From: JBKPDV01 sp046728075
GTDB lineage: Bacteria; Acidobacteriota; Thermoanaerobaculia; UBA5066; Gp7-AA6
DNA length: 33,549 bases
Assembly (NCBI GenBank): GCA_046728075.1
Contig: JBKPDV010000168.1
Span: 1 to 33,549, forward strand
Direction of reading: 5' to 3'
Positions 7,449-15,927 of the stretch are shown here, piece after piece. The notes under the pieces are model-generated. The model was not told the DNA's origin. It ran no database searches and saw nothing but the letters and a program-made list of their open reading frames with translations. A program made the translations under genes and the position numbers. Each line of letters opens with the position of its first letter. Positions within the stretch are counted from its first letter, which is position 1.

Positions 7449-10415
7449 ATGAGAGGAAGTGTGTTCACGCGATGTCGCGCAGTCTTTTTCGCGACTGCGG
7501 CGGCGGTGTTATTGGTGACGCCGCTCGCCGCGCAGACCGACGTCACCACCAGCCGCGTTTCCGGGACGGTCAAAGACACCGGGGGAGGCGTGCTCCCGGG
7601 AGCGACCGTCGAAGCCAAGAACGAGGCGACCGGTTTGTTGGCGGCAGCGGTGGTGAGGACCGACGGGTTCTATCAGGTCATCAACCTGCCGCCCGGCTCT
7701 TACACGCTGACGGCGTCGATCTCGGGATTCAGACCGTCGACTCGGGAAAGCATCCGTGTGGACATCGGAATCGTTCCGACGGTCGACTTCAAGCTCGAGC
7801 TCGCCTCCGTAAAGGAAAGCGTGACGGTCACCTCGACCGCTCCGGTTATCGAGGTGACCCGCACCGAGGCCTCGACGACGATGCAGACCGAGCAGGTGAA
7901 GAACCTTCCCTTGAACGGGCGCAACTACCAGGACTTGATCCTGCTCACCCCGGAGACCCGCAAGGATCCCGAGGGCCGCGGCACGGTCCTCGTGTCCGGG
8001 CAGCGCGGGATCAATACGAACACGACGCTGGATGGGTTGGACTACGACAACGGTTTCTTCGGCGGCACCTTCGGGTCGGCCGAAGGGCGCGCTCCGCTCT
8101 CGATCTCGCAGGAGTCCATCAAGGAATTCAGCGTCGTCCGCAACGGCGCGTCCGTCGAGTTCGGACCTTCGGGCGGCGGCGTGATCAATCTGCTCACGAA
8201 GAACGGCACCAATGACTTGCACGGTTCAGGTTTTTACTACGCGCAGCCCCATTCGACCGTCGCCAGGCTGGCCATTCCGACAGGCAGCGCATCCACCGTC
8301 ACCGCGCTAGAGGCGCCCGATACCAAGAAGCAGCAGTACGGCGGCTCGGTCGGCGGACCGATCCTCCGCGACCATCTCTTCTACTTCGCGTCCTACGACC
8401 AGCAGAAACAGGACGTCGGTATCCCCATCAACTCCGTCGTGACCGATCCCGATATCGCCGCGAAGTACCCGGCCTGGGCGTCGGACCCCACTTTTACGCA
8501 GACTCAGGACGGCCGGGTCATGTTCGGCCGGCTCGATTACCAGCTCTCCGGCTCCCAGCGGCTCATGGGCCGCGTCAACTACGCGCAGTATGAAGGGGAC
8601 CACGGGACCTCTTCCTCTCAGAGCCAGGCGAGCGGGCACAACGGCGTCGAGGGGCTGCAATCTCACTCCTACATCGGCGCGTGGAACAGCCAGTGGGGCG
8701 CAAGTTTCTTGAACGACTTCAACGGGCAGTATGTTCTCGAGCAGACGCCGCGAGCGCAGATTCCGCCGGATCTACCGGAGATTCGCTACGGCAGCTTCAG
8801 TTTCGGCAGCGTCAGCTTCCTTCCGATCGTCTCGACGGCCGATCGAATCTCCTTCGGCGACGTGGGCACGTATCTCTTGAAGAACCATGTCATCAAAGGG
8901 GGCGCCGAATACAACAAGACCTCGATCAGCCAGATCTTCAAGGGAAACTGGAGAGGCGTCTACGTCTTCGACGCGAATAACAAGGCGAACCTTCTCGCCG
9001 GCAAGTGGTCGCAGTACTTTCAGTTCGGCGGTTTGGGCGGTCTGACTGCGGACCAGGCGGGCACTGCGGCATTCGCGCAGAAAGAGCTTGCCTTCTTCGT
9101 CCAGGACCAGTGGTTCGTCACGCCGAAGCTGACGGTGACGGCCGGCGTGCGATATGAGCGGCTCGACAATCCCGACAACCCCATTCTCAATCCCAACGAG
9201 CTCGATACGACACGGTGCCTGCCGGGAAGCACGACCGCCTGCGCCTATAAGCTCAACGCCCAGATCCCCGACCAGAACAACAAGTGGTCGCCTCGCGCCG
9301 GCTTTTCCTACGCGCCGGACTCGAAGACAGCGATCCGCCTTTCCCTCGGCCGGTTCTGGGCACGGACGCCGGGCATCCTGTTCTCGCAGCTCATAACCTC
9401 CAATGGACTTCAGGCAACTCAGTACACGGTCAATGCTGGAGGGACGGCGGCCAACCGCCTCCCTCCGACCGACCCGCTCTCGCCGGGCTGGGGAACCGCC
9501 TTCGACCCCACGGGCGTCCAGAAGATCGACTTTTCCAAGGTTCCCAACCCGACAGGCTTGGGCGTCTTCACGAGCTCTCAGGACTACAAGGACCCGGTGA
9601 CGGACCGGATCACGCTCGGCGTCGACCGCGAGGTGTTCGCCAACACGACGGCCGGAATCGAGGCGACTTACGCGAAGGCGGAGAACCTCGAGCGCTTGAA
9701 CGACCCGAACCTCGTCTATGACGGGTCGGTCTCGGCGGTCAACGGACAGCCGCGCTATTCGACGACGCGGCCCAATCCGTACTATGGCCGCGTCTCGACC
9801 TACACCACCGATGCGAGATCCCGATACGAGGCGGTGACGCTCAACCTCCAGCACCGCTTCAGCAAGGACCTGGTGTTCTACGTTGCAGCAGCGTGGTCCG
9901 AGGACAAGGACAGCGACTCGAACGAGCGCAACTTCGCCGGCGCGCAGGCCGAGGACCTGCACAATCTGGAGGGAAGCTACAGTTGGTCCAACCGCGACCA
10001 GCGCTGGAGGATCTCGGCCAATTCCAGCTGGAACACGCCCTGGTGGGGAATTCTCCTCGCCGGCTCCTATCGCTTCACAACCGGTTCCCCCTACACCGCG
10101 ACGACCGGCGCCGACGAGAATCGGGACGGCTTCTTCAACGACCGGCCGACCATCGGCGGTGTTCACTACTCCCGAAACCAGTTCCGGCAGCCGGACTTCT
10201 ACCAGCTCGATTTTCGCCTTGCGAAGACGTTCAACATCGGCCCCGTTGGGCTCACCGAAATCGCCGAGTGCTTCAATTGCACAAACACCGGCAATCGTTT
10301 CGTGACGAACTTTTCGTGGGGCACCGGTCAGACGCCGTCCTCCACGTTCGGAATACCCAACGGCGTGACAACGCTTCCACGGACGCTCCAGTTCGCGGGA
10401 AGGGTCGACTTCTAG
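7449..10415 (+). CDS. TonB-dependent receptor with carboxypeptidase-regulatory-like domain
   Basis: An outer-membrane active transporter of 988 residues, Oar-like. A signal peptide covers about 1-29 (hydrophobic AAAVLLVTPL, cleavage after LAAQ). Residues 36-120 form the carboxypeptidase regulatory-like beta-sandwich (VSGTVKDTGGGVLPGATVEA, GFYQVINLPPGSYTL). The plug follows at about 130-250 (NLPLNGRNYQDLILLTPE, GVINLLTKNGTN), then a long beta-barrel ending in phenylalanine (FAGRVDF), as expected for outer-membrane assembly. GGAGG lies 6 nt before the ATG. The substrate cannot be read; such receptors in Acidobacteriota and Bacteroidota often take up peptides or glycans. It is a single-gene unit with a promoter at 7348 and a terminator at 10440. 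The two M28 peptidases downstream on the other strand are possible functional partners. Confidence 0.93.
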   Translation: MRGSVFTRCRAVFFATAAAVLLVTPLAAQTDVTTSRVSGTVKDTGGGVLPGATVEAKNEATGLLAAAVVRTDGFYQVINLPPGSYTLTASISGFRPSTRESIRVDIGIVPTVDFKLELASVKESVTVTSTAPVIEVTRTEASTTMQTEQVKNLPLNGRNYQDLILLTPETRKDPEGRGTVLVSGQRGINTNTTLDGLDYDNGFFGGTFGSAEGRAPLSISQESIKEFSVVRNGASVEFGPSGGGVINLLTKNGTNDLHGSGFYYAQPHSTVARLAIPTGSASTVTALEAPDTKKQQYGGSVGGPILRDHLFYFASYDQQKQDVGIPINSVVTDPDIAAKYPAWASDPTFTQTQDGRVMFGRLDYQLSGSQRLMGRVNYAQYEGDHGTSSSQSQASGHNGVEGLQSHSYIGAWNSQWGASFLNDFNGQYVLEQTPRAQIPPDLPEIRYGSFSFGSVSFLPIVSTADRISFGDVGTYLLKNHVIKGGAEYNKTSISQIFKGNWRGVYVFDANNKANLLAGKWSQYFQFGGLGGLTADQAGTAAFAQKELAFFVQDQWFVTPKLTVTAGVRYERLDNPDNPILNPNELDTTRCLPGSTTACAYKLNAQIPDQNNKWSPRAGFSYAPDSKTAIRLSLGRFWARTPGILFSQLITSNGLQATQYTVNAGGTAANRLPPTDPLSPGWGTAFDPTGVQKIDFSKVPNPTGLGVFTSSQDYKDPVTDRITLGVDREVFANTTAGIEATYAKAENLERLNDPNLVYDGSVSAVNGQPRYSTTRPNPYYGRVSTYTTDARSRYEAVTLNLQHRFSKDLVFYVAAAWSEDKDSDSNERNFAGAQAEDLHNLEGSYSWSNRDQRWRISANSSWNTPWWGILLAGSYRFTTGSPYTATTGADENRDGFFNDRPTIGGVHYSRNQFRQPDFYQLDFRLAKTFNIGPVGLTEIAECFNCTNTGNRFVTNFSWGTGQTPSSTFGIPNGVTTLPRTLQFAGRVDF

Positions 10416-10439
10416 AACAGGCGCTTCGATTTTCCGAAG

Positions 10440-10475
10440 GGCGGAGGGCACGAGTCCTCCGCCTTTTTCTTTTTT
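10440..10475 (+). terminator. Intrinsic terminator of the TonB-dependent receptor
   Basis: A perfect 8-bp GC stem (GGCGGAGG at 10440-10447, CCTCCGCC at 10456-10463) with an 8-nt loop is followed by a T-rich tract interrupted by one C. It starts 24 bp after the receptor stop. The T tract runs into the stop codon of the convergent LD-carboxypeptidase. In the opposite direction no U tract follows, so it should work mainly for the plus strand. Confidence 0.85.
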
Positions 10476-11553
10476 ATGCCGTCGTGGCCGCTTCCGTAAT
10501 CGTCACCTTCTTCGCGCCCGCGTCCAGCTCGCACTCCACGCCCATCGGGATCGTCGACCGCTCGCGGGTATGGCCGAAGACGAGGCCCGCGAGAACGGGC
10601 ACACGCAGACCTCCGAGGATCTCGTCGAGCAGATCCGAGAGCGACAGATTGATCTCGTAGCTCGAGCGCGGAAAGATGGGGGAACAGTCGGTACAGGTGC
10701 CCCAGACGATGCCCGCGGCTTCCTGCAGTTTTCCGGCAAGTTTCAACTGAGTCAGCATCCGATCGACGCGGTAGGGAGCCTCTCCGGTGTCCTCGAGAAA
10801 AAGAATCTTTCCCCTCGTCTCGATCTCGTACGGAGTCCCCATCGTCGTCGAAATCAGCGTCAGGTTGCCTCCCGCGATCGGCCCCCGCGCGGTTCCGGCA
10901 GACACGGTGTGGAGCGGGAACTGCGGCCAGGAAGGGTCTTCTTCCGGCGGATTCGTCAGCTCGCCGATCGGCTCGGGCATAAACAGCGCCTTCTTGAGAC
11001 TCTCCATCGTCCATCGCCGCACGGAACCGATCGCCAGAGGGCCATGGAACGTCACGACACCGGCTTTTTTCGTAATCGCCAAGTGTAAGCCGGTGATGTC
11101 GGAGTAGCCGAGGAGAATCTTCGGATTCTTTCGGATGAGCTCGTAGTCGATTCGATCCAGCAACCGCTCCGTCCCGTAGCCTCCCTCGAGGCAAAAGACG
11201 GCGGCGACCGCCGGGTCGCGGAACATCGCGTGCAAGTCCTCGAGCCGCTCGGCCTCCGTCCCCGCCATGTAGCCGTGCCGAGCCTTCACCGAACGGGCGA
11301 GCTTCGACTTCAGGCCGAGCGCGGAGTCCAAGCGGGCGACGGCCTCGTCGAGGCGCCACGTGTCGAAGATGTAGGAGGAGGGAGTGATCAGCCCCACGGT
11401 GTCGCCCGCCTTGAGCGCGCGCGGCTTGATCATCGGACGGGACGCTGCCGCCGGCGCCGGAGTCGGCGTCTTCTTCCTTGCGGGAGCTCCGGCCACCAGC
11501 GCACCGCTGCCCGCGAGCCCTGCGATCTCCAGGAACTCTCGTCGTGTCTTCAT
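10474..11553 (-). CDS. LD-carboxypeptidase, peptidase family S66, Tat-exported
   Basis: A serine peptidase of 359 residues in the LdcA/MccF family, which removes the terminal D-Ala from tetrapeptide stems of peptidoglycan or cleaves related amides. Catalytic residues by motif: Ser151 in LLGYSDITG, Glu254 in LFLEDTGEAP, His328 in VFGHTRERS. The N-terminus MKTRREFLEIAG followed by a small hydrophobic stretch is a twin-arginine (Tat) signal, with an Ala/Pro-rich linker before the enzyme domain at about residue 42. Classical LdcA is cytoplasmic, so export is notable. It follows the beta-barrel gene on the same strand after 73 bp containing a heptad repeat. S66 identity is firm; the exact substrate (murein or microcin-like) is not determinable. 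Confidence 0.9.
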   Translation of the reverse strand: MKTRREFLEIAGLAGSGALVAGAPARKKTPTPAPAAASRPMIKPRALKAGDTVGLITPSSYIFDTWRLDEAVARLDSALGLKSKLARSVKARHGYMAGTEAERLEDLHAMFRDPAVAAVFCLEGGYGTERLLDRIDYELIRKNPKILLGYSDITGLHLAITKKAGVVTFHGPLAIGSVRRWTMESLKKALFMPEPIGELTNPPEEDPSWPQFPLHTVSAGTARGPIAGGNLTLISTTMGTPYEIETRGKILFLEDTGEAPYRVDRMLTQLKLAGKLQEAAGIVWGTCTDCSPIFPRSSYEINLSLSDLLDEILGGLRVPVLAGLVFGHTRERSTIPMGVECELDAGAKKVTITEAATTA

Positions 11554-11583
11554 GCCCTGATTAGAGCAGAAGAGAGGAAGCTG

Positions 11584-11611
11584 TCAGCTCTCAGCTTTCA
11601 GCTTTCAGAGG
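11584..11611 (-). repeat. Degenerate heptad tandem repeat, GCTGANN type
   Basis: Plus-strand units TCAGCTC, TCAGCTT, TCAGCTT, TCAGAGG run head to tail with a strict 7-bp period; a weaker unit precedes them. On the minus strand this reads as GCTGANN repeats. It fills most of the spacer between the beta-barrel and LD-carboxypeptidase genes. The same word family, in the opposite orientation, occurs at 18908-18935. Confidence 0.7.
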
Positions 11612-11626
11612 CCCATCGCCCAGCGC

Positions 11627-12241
11627 CTAGAAGACGAACCCCGCGTTCACCGGCACGAACGTAAAGCGGGATCCGCCCTGCCGCACGCTGTTGGAGAAGC
11701 GGTCTCCGTTGGTCGAAACGCTCGTGTAGCGGGCTTCAATGAAGAAGCGGCTGCCGCTGCTCGTATCCCCGAGCGGAAACGCCAGCCCGCCGCCAGCATT
11801 CCATCCGAATCGTGTCGACGTCTCCGAGAATACGTTGCCTGTATCGACCTCCTGGCCCTGGAAGCGCAGGTCATAGGCGCCGACTCCCCCGACGAAGTAC
11901 GGCTCCGCGCTCCATCCTCGCGGCCCGATGACCAGGTCCGCCGTGCCCGAGATCACGCGGGTCTTGCCCGACCCGACGAACGCGACGAGGTTGTCCTTCG
12001 TCTTGAGTTCGTGGTAGGAGCCGTCGACCCGAAGACCGAGCGGCGAGGTACCGAAGTTGATTGCGATCAGGGCCGTCCCGTTCCAGCCCGTCTTGTAGAC
12101 GTCCTTCTGGTCCTCGACGGGGAAATCCGCGCCGCCGCTCAAACCGAAATGCACACCGGGACCGCCCTGCGCGAGAACTGCGCCGGAAATGAACAAGCCG
12201 GCGCAGAAGGGCAGACCGATCGAGAATCGGAAACGTTTCAT
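11627..12241 (-). CDS. Small outer-membrane beta-barrel protein
   Basis: A 204-residue exported protein. The signal peptide is MKRFRFSIGLPFCAG then FISGAVLAQ. The mature part consists of alternating-residue beta strands with repeated Gly/aromatic pattern (HFGLSGGADFPV, AEPYFVGGVGAYDLRF, FGWNAGGGLAFPLG, RFFIEARYTSV) and ends in F (NAGFVF), a typical barrel C-terminus. This matches the OmpA/opacity-like 8-stranded barrel fold used by many small outer-membrane proteins of unknown function. ATG at 12241 is chosen because GGAGG lies 6 nt upstream and the signal peptide begins there; the frame extends upstream to 12295 without support. It follows the M28 peptidase gene by 78 bp on the same strand and may be cotranscribed. 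No specific function is claimed. Confidence 0.85.
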   Translation of the reverse strand: MKRFRFSIGLPFCAGLFISGAVLAQGGPGVHFGLSGGADFPVEDQKDVYKTGWNGTALIAINFGTSPLGLRVDGSYHELKTKDNLVAFVGSGKTRVISGTADLVIGPRGWSAEPYFVGGVGAYDLRFQGQEVDTGNVFSETSTRFGWNAGGGLAFPLGDTSSGSRFFIEARYTSVSTNGDRFSNSVRQGGSRFTFVPVNAGFVF

Positions 12242-12319
12242 GGAAAACCTCCCGGATCGTCCCGCCCGAGTGCGGGGACGAGTGGAAGGCTGCAATCGCG
12301 ATGCCGGGAACGACGCGCG

Positions 12320-14020
12320 TCAGCGCGGCTGGCTCTCCGCGAGCGCTTTTTTTCTCGCCGCCTCGAACTCGTCCCCTTTGTTCCAGGTCGGCATCTGGTC
12401 GGCGTTGGCGACGGAAAGGCCCAGATAGAAGTTCAGCTGCACGTCCTCGACGGCGCCCGAGAGGTCCCACCAGTCCCGATACTCGTCGGAGGGCTGGTGA
12501 TAATCCGTCGCCTCCCACTGGTTGATCGTCTTTTCTCCCCAGCCGGTCGGCCGGCCCACGAAGTCCACGCCCGTGTCGAGATGGGCGGCGGGGACGCCGA
12601 TGCGAGCCAGATTGAACTGGTCCGATCGATAAAAGAATCCCTTGTCCGGAAAGGCGTCGGGCTTGACCGTCCTCCCCTGCATGGCCGCGAGCTCCTGGAT
12701 GACCGCGTCCAGGCTCGATTTTCCGAGCGCGATCGAGACGATGTCCTTCGTCTTTCCCCAGATGTTGACCGTGTCGATGTTGATGTTGGCCGCGAAGTCT
12801 CCGGCCGGGACGGGAGGGTGCTTTGCGAGATAGGCCGAGCCGAGCAACCCCTGCTCCTCGGACGTGACCGACGCGAAGAGGATCGTGCGGCGCGGAGGCT
12901 TGGGAAGCCGCGTGAAGGCACGCGCGACGGCGAGCATCGCGGCCACGCCGGAGGCGTTGTCGCGGGCGCCGTTGTAGATCGAGTCGGCTCCGGGCGTGGC
13001 GCCCTCCTTGATGCCGAAGTGGTCGTGATGCGCCGTATAGAGGACGGCTTCTCCGGAGAGCTTCGGATCGCCGCCGGAGAGCTTCCCGATCACGTTGCCG
13101 CTCTCGACGGTCTCGATCCCGTTCTGAAGAGCGAACGTGAGCTTGACGCCGAGCGGCACCGGGCGAAAGTCCCGCTTCTCCGCGGCAGCGCGAAGCTGGT
13201 CGAGGTCCTTGCCCCCCAGCGCCGCGATTTTGCGCGAGGCCTCCTCCGTGGCCCAGCCCTTGATCTGGACGCGAGGCTCTCCCTCGTAGGGAAGCTCGTA
13301 CTGCGCCCCCGCCCAGGAGGTGCGCACGACCTGCCACGGATAGCCGGCCGAATGGGTCGTGTGGATGAGGATCGCCCCGACCGCTCCCTGCCGCGCGGCT
13401 TCGATGTACTTGTAGTCCCAGCGCCCGTACCAGAGCCGCCTCTTGCCCGCGAAGAGATTCGGGTCGTCCTCGGGATCGTTGTTCATCATGACGAGGACTT
13501 TTCCCTTCACGCTGACGTCCTTGTAGTCGTTCCAGGAATACTCGGGAGCCACGATGCCGTAGCCGACGAAGACCAGCTCCGCCCCCTCGATGGAAGCCGA
13601 CGGCTTCTGTACTCCTGAAAAGGCCATGAAATCGTCCCGGTACCGGAAGCTCAACTGCTTTCCGTCAGGCCCCGAAAGGGTCATCGTCTCGGGAACCTTG
13701 GGCGTGATCGCTACGAGCGGAACTTTCTGGATCCAACCTCCCCCGGGCGCCGCCGGCTTCAAGCCCAGAGCCTCCATCTGCGACGCCACGTACGCCATGG
13801 CGAGCCGATCGCCGCGCGTCGACGGCGCGCGCCCTTCCAGCAGATCCGAAGCGAGGAATTTCGTGTGGGCCGCGATGACCGGGGCCGTAATCTCTTCCGC
13901 CGCCCGCCTGGCCTCCGCGGTCACCGCCGCCGGCGTGGAGGGGGGCGGCGCTTTGTCAATGGACAGAGACTGCGATGCGAACAGGAGAAGACCCAGTCCG
14001 ACGAGCGGCAAAGGTTTCAT
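12320..14020 (-). CDS. Secreted M28 zinc metallopeptidase with PA domain
   Basis: An aminopeptidase-type M28 enzyme, 566 residues. A signal peptide covers about 1-20 (LPLVGLGLLLFASQSLS). A protease-associated (PA) domain is inserted at roughly 140-265 (LVFVGYGIVAPEYSWNDYKD). The two-zinc centre is complete by motif: His331 in TAHHDHFG, Asp354 in GARDNASG, Glu388/Glu389 in TSEEQGLLGS, Asp416 in NIDTVN, His508 in DYHQPSDEY. AAGGA lies 6 nt before the ATG. It lies 55 bp after a second M28 gene on the same strand, so the two are probably one operon. It likely trims N-terminal residues from peptides in the periplasm or outside the cell; the substrate preference is not visible. Confidence 0.93.
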   Translation of the reverse strand: MKPLPLVGLGLLLFASQSLSIDKAPPPSTPAAVTAEARRAAEEITAPVIAAHTKFLASDLLEGRAPSTRGDRLAMAYVASQMEALGLKPAAPGGGWIQKVPLVAITPKVPETMTLSGPDGKQLSFRYRDDFMAFSGVQKPSASIEGAELVFVGYGIVAPEYSWNDYKDVSVKGKVLVMMNNDPEDDPNLFAGKRRLWYGRWDYKYIEAARQGAVGAILIHTTHSAGYPWQVVRTSWAGAQYELPYEGEPRVQIKGWATEEASRKIAALGGKDLDQLRAAAEKRDFRPVPLGVKLTFALQNGIETVESGNVIGKLSGGDPKLSGEAVLYTAHHDHFGIKEGATPGADSIYNGARDNASGVAAMLAVARAFTRLPKPPRRTILFASVTSEEQGLLGSAYLAKHPPVPAGDFAANINIDTVNIWGKTKDIVSIALGKSSLDAVIQELAAMQGRTVKPDAFPDKGFFYRSDQFNLARIGVPAAHLDTGVDFVGRPTGWGEKTINQWEATDYHQPSDEYRDWWDLSGAVEDVQLNFYLGLSVANADQMPTWNKGDEFEAARKKALAESQPR

Positions 14021-14075
14021 GAAGATCCTTTTACCATCGCGCGAGACACCGTGTCGTCCCGGAGCCTCTCCAGCG

Positions 14076-15785
14076 CTAGGGCGTCGCCCTCGGCGTCGGA
14101 GCGGGGGCCGGCACGACGGGCGCCGGTGTGGGTTCTGGCCGCGCGAGCGGGCCCTTTTCTCCGGGGCGTGTCTCCTCGCGCCGGGGTTGTTCCTTCGGCA
14201 TCGGCTTGCGCGGCATCATGCCGGAACGCTCGGCGGCTTCCCAGACGAAGCAGGCCATGACCACGGAGGCCTGCATGAGATCCCCGCGCTGCAGGCGTTC
14301 GTAGACATCCATGTTCGTGTGATGCGTGCGCGTTTCGTACTCCACCTCGTCCTGGATGAACTGAAAACCCGGAAGGCCGACCTCGTCGTAAGAGAGGTGG
14401 TCCGTCCCTCCCGTGTTGCGCATGGTGACCGTGGTGACTCCGAGGTCGCGCAGAGGCTGCATCCACGCCTCGAAGATCGGAACGACGGCGGCATTCTCCT
14501 GAGCGTAGATACCGCGAATCTTCCCGGTTCCGTTGTCGATGTTGAAGTAGGCGGAGAGCTTCGCGTGATCGGGTTTCACCGAGACGGTTCCGGAGGGAGG
14601 GCGCAGGTAGGAAGGCAGATCCGAATCGCTTTCCGGCGGCTTGGCACGAGAGCCGAAGTGTTGCGCCACGTAGCCGCGCGAGCCCAGCAGGCCCTGTTCC
14701 TCCCCGCTCCAGAGCGCGATCCGGATAGTCCGCCTGGGATGAACGTTCAACGCCTTCAGGATGCGTATGGCCTCCATCGCGACCGCCACGCCGGCGCCGT
14801 TGTCCGTCGCGCCCGTGCCGCCGTGCCAGGAATCCATGTGGGCTCCGAGCATGACGACCTGGCCCGACTTGTCCGAGCCCGGAATCTCGGCAAGGGTGTT
14901 GTAAGCCATCGCGTCCTCGTCGTGGAAGCGCGTCTGGACGCTGAGCTCCAGCTGCACGTCTTCCTTGCGGTCGAGCATCCGAGCCATCCGCCCGTAGTGC
15001 TCGATCGCCAGGACGACCATCGGAATCGTGGGCGGCGCGTCCTGCTTCCATCCGTTGTTCACGCCCTGGACGCGGAAGGTTCCTCCCTCCAGCTGCGGCC
15101 CGGGCTCGATGACGCCGGCGACCTTCTCCTCCACGAGGAACTTCGCGAGCTCCCGTTGGAATTGCCGGCGCCGGAGGAAGTCCTCGCGGTTGACGGGCTG
15201 ACCCCCGCGACGGTACGGCGTCAGCCCCGGGATCTCATAGAAAGAAAGATCCGCGAGCGTCTTCTCGTCGTAGCGTTCCGAGAGGGCCTTCTCCTGCGGA
15301 TGGATCTCCCGCAATTCGCCGAGAAGCAGAATCTTGCCGGCGAGCTTGCCCCTGGCCTTCTCCAGGTCCTCTTTCTCGGTCAGCTTGTACTTCACGGCGG
15401 CGGCCCGGAGAGGACCGTTGGTGCCGGGGGTCCAGGCCACGGGCAGCGCGAGCATCTCCCAACGGTCCGGGGAAATCATCCGCACCGTCGATTGCTCGTA
15501 GCTCCATCCGCGGCCGAAGGGTCCCCAACTCTCCAGATGCGCGTTGGAGAGCCCCCAATCTTCCAGTTGTTTGCGGGTCCACTCGTTGGCTTTCTTCATG
15601 TTCGGAGAGCCGGTCAGGCGCGCTCCGATCGAGTCCATCAGATGGCTCGCCGTGTCCATCACTTTCGAATCCCGAAAGCCCTCCAGCCGGATCCGGGTGA
15701 CCATGTCGAGATCGGCGCGGTCCTGTCCCGGCAGCGCCTGGCCGACCAGAATCGAACAGAGAGCGGCGGCGAGAATTTTGCGCAA
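14076..15785 (-). CDS. M28 metallopeptidase, carboxypeptidase Q-like
   Basis: A secreted M28 peptidase of about 569 residues resembling plasma glutamate carboxypeptidase (carboxypeptidase Q), a dipeptidase. Zinc ligands by motif, counted from the TTG start: His316 (LGAHMDSWHGG), Asp328 (ATDNGAG), Glu362/363 (SGEEQGLLGS), Asp417 (FNIDNGTG), His489 (THHTNMDVYE). The stretch GGTDHLSYDEVGLPGF is typical of this subgroup. The start is debatable. TTG at 15785 has AGGAGGG 5 nt upstream and opens directly into a signal peptide (RKILAAALCSILVGQ). ATG at 15800 contains that Shine-Dalgarno within its own first codons and has none of its own. A proline-rich tail of about 40 residues follows the enzyme domain. 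It is the first gene of the 15785-11627 minus-strand group. Confidence 0.92.
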   Translation of the reverse strand: MRKILAAALCSILVGQALPGQDRADLDMVTRIRLEGFRDSKVMDTASHLMDSIGARLTGSPNMKKANEWTRKQLEDWGLSNAHLESWGPFGRGWSYEQSTVRMISPDRWEMLALPVAWTPGTNGPLRAAAVKYKLTEKEDLEKARGKLAGKILLLGELREIHPQEKALSERYDEKTLADLSFYEIPGLTPYRRGGQPVNREDFLRRRQFQRELAKFLVEEKVAGVIEPGPQLEGGTFRVQGVNNGWKQDAPPTIPMVVLAIEHYGRMARMLDRKEDVQLELSVQTRFHDEDAMAYNTLAEIPGSDKSGQVVMLGAHMDSWHGGTGATDNGAGVAVAMEAIRILKALNVHPRRTIRIALWSGEEQGLLGSRGYVAQHFGSRAKPPESDSDLPSYLRPPSGTVSVKPDHAKLSAYFNIDNGTGKIRGIYAQENAAVVPIFEAWMQPLRDLGVTTVTMRNTGGTDHLSYDEVGLPGFQFIQDEVEYETRTHHTNMDVYERLQRGDLMQASVVMACFVWEAAERSGMMPRKPMPKEQPRREETRPGEKGPLARPEPTPAPVVPAPAPTPRATP

Positions 15786-15850
15786 GTAGACCCTCCTCAT
15801 AGTTCGGGGGAGCCGGCACGCTACCACGCAGCGCTTTTCGGGATCAAAAG

Positions 15851-15884
15851 GCGATTTGTCGGGACGAGCGATTTGTCGGGACGA
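15851..15884. repeat. Two-copy 17-bp tandem repeat
   Basis: GCGATTTGTCGGGACGA occurs twice back to back (15851-15867, 15868-15884), perfectly, between egtD and the carboxypeptidase Q-like gene. No known regulatory site is recognised; it may be a recent duplication. Confidence 0.7.
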
Positions 15885-15927
15885 GCAGCCTCCAACCGGA
15901 GACGGGACGCCGATTTCAGGGAAAAGA

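Noticed and set aside
11627..12295. Longer start (12295) for the small outer-membrane barrel
   Set aside because: The added 18 residues come before a normal signal peptide, and the GGAGG site belongs to the ATG at 12241.
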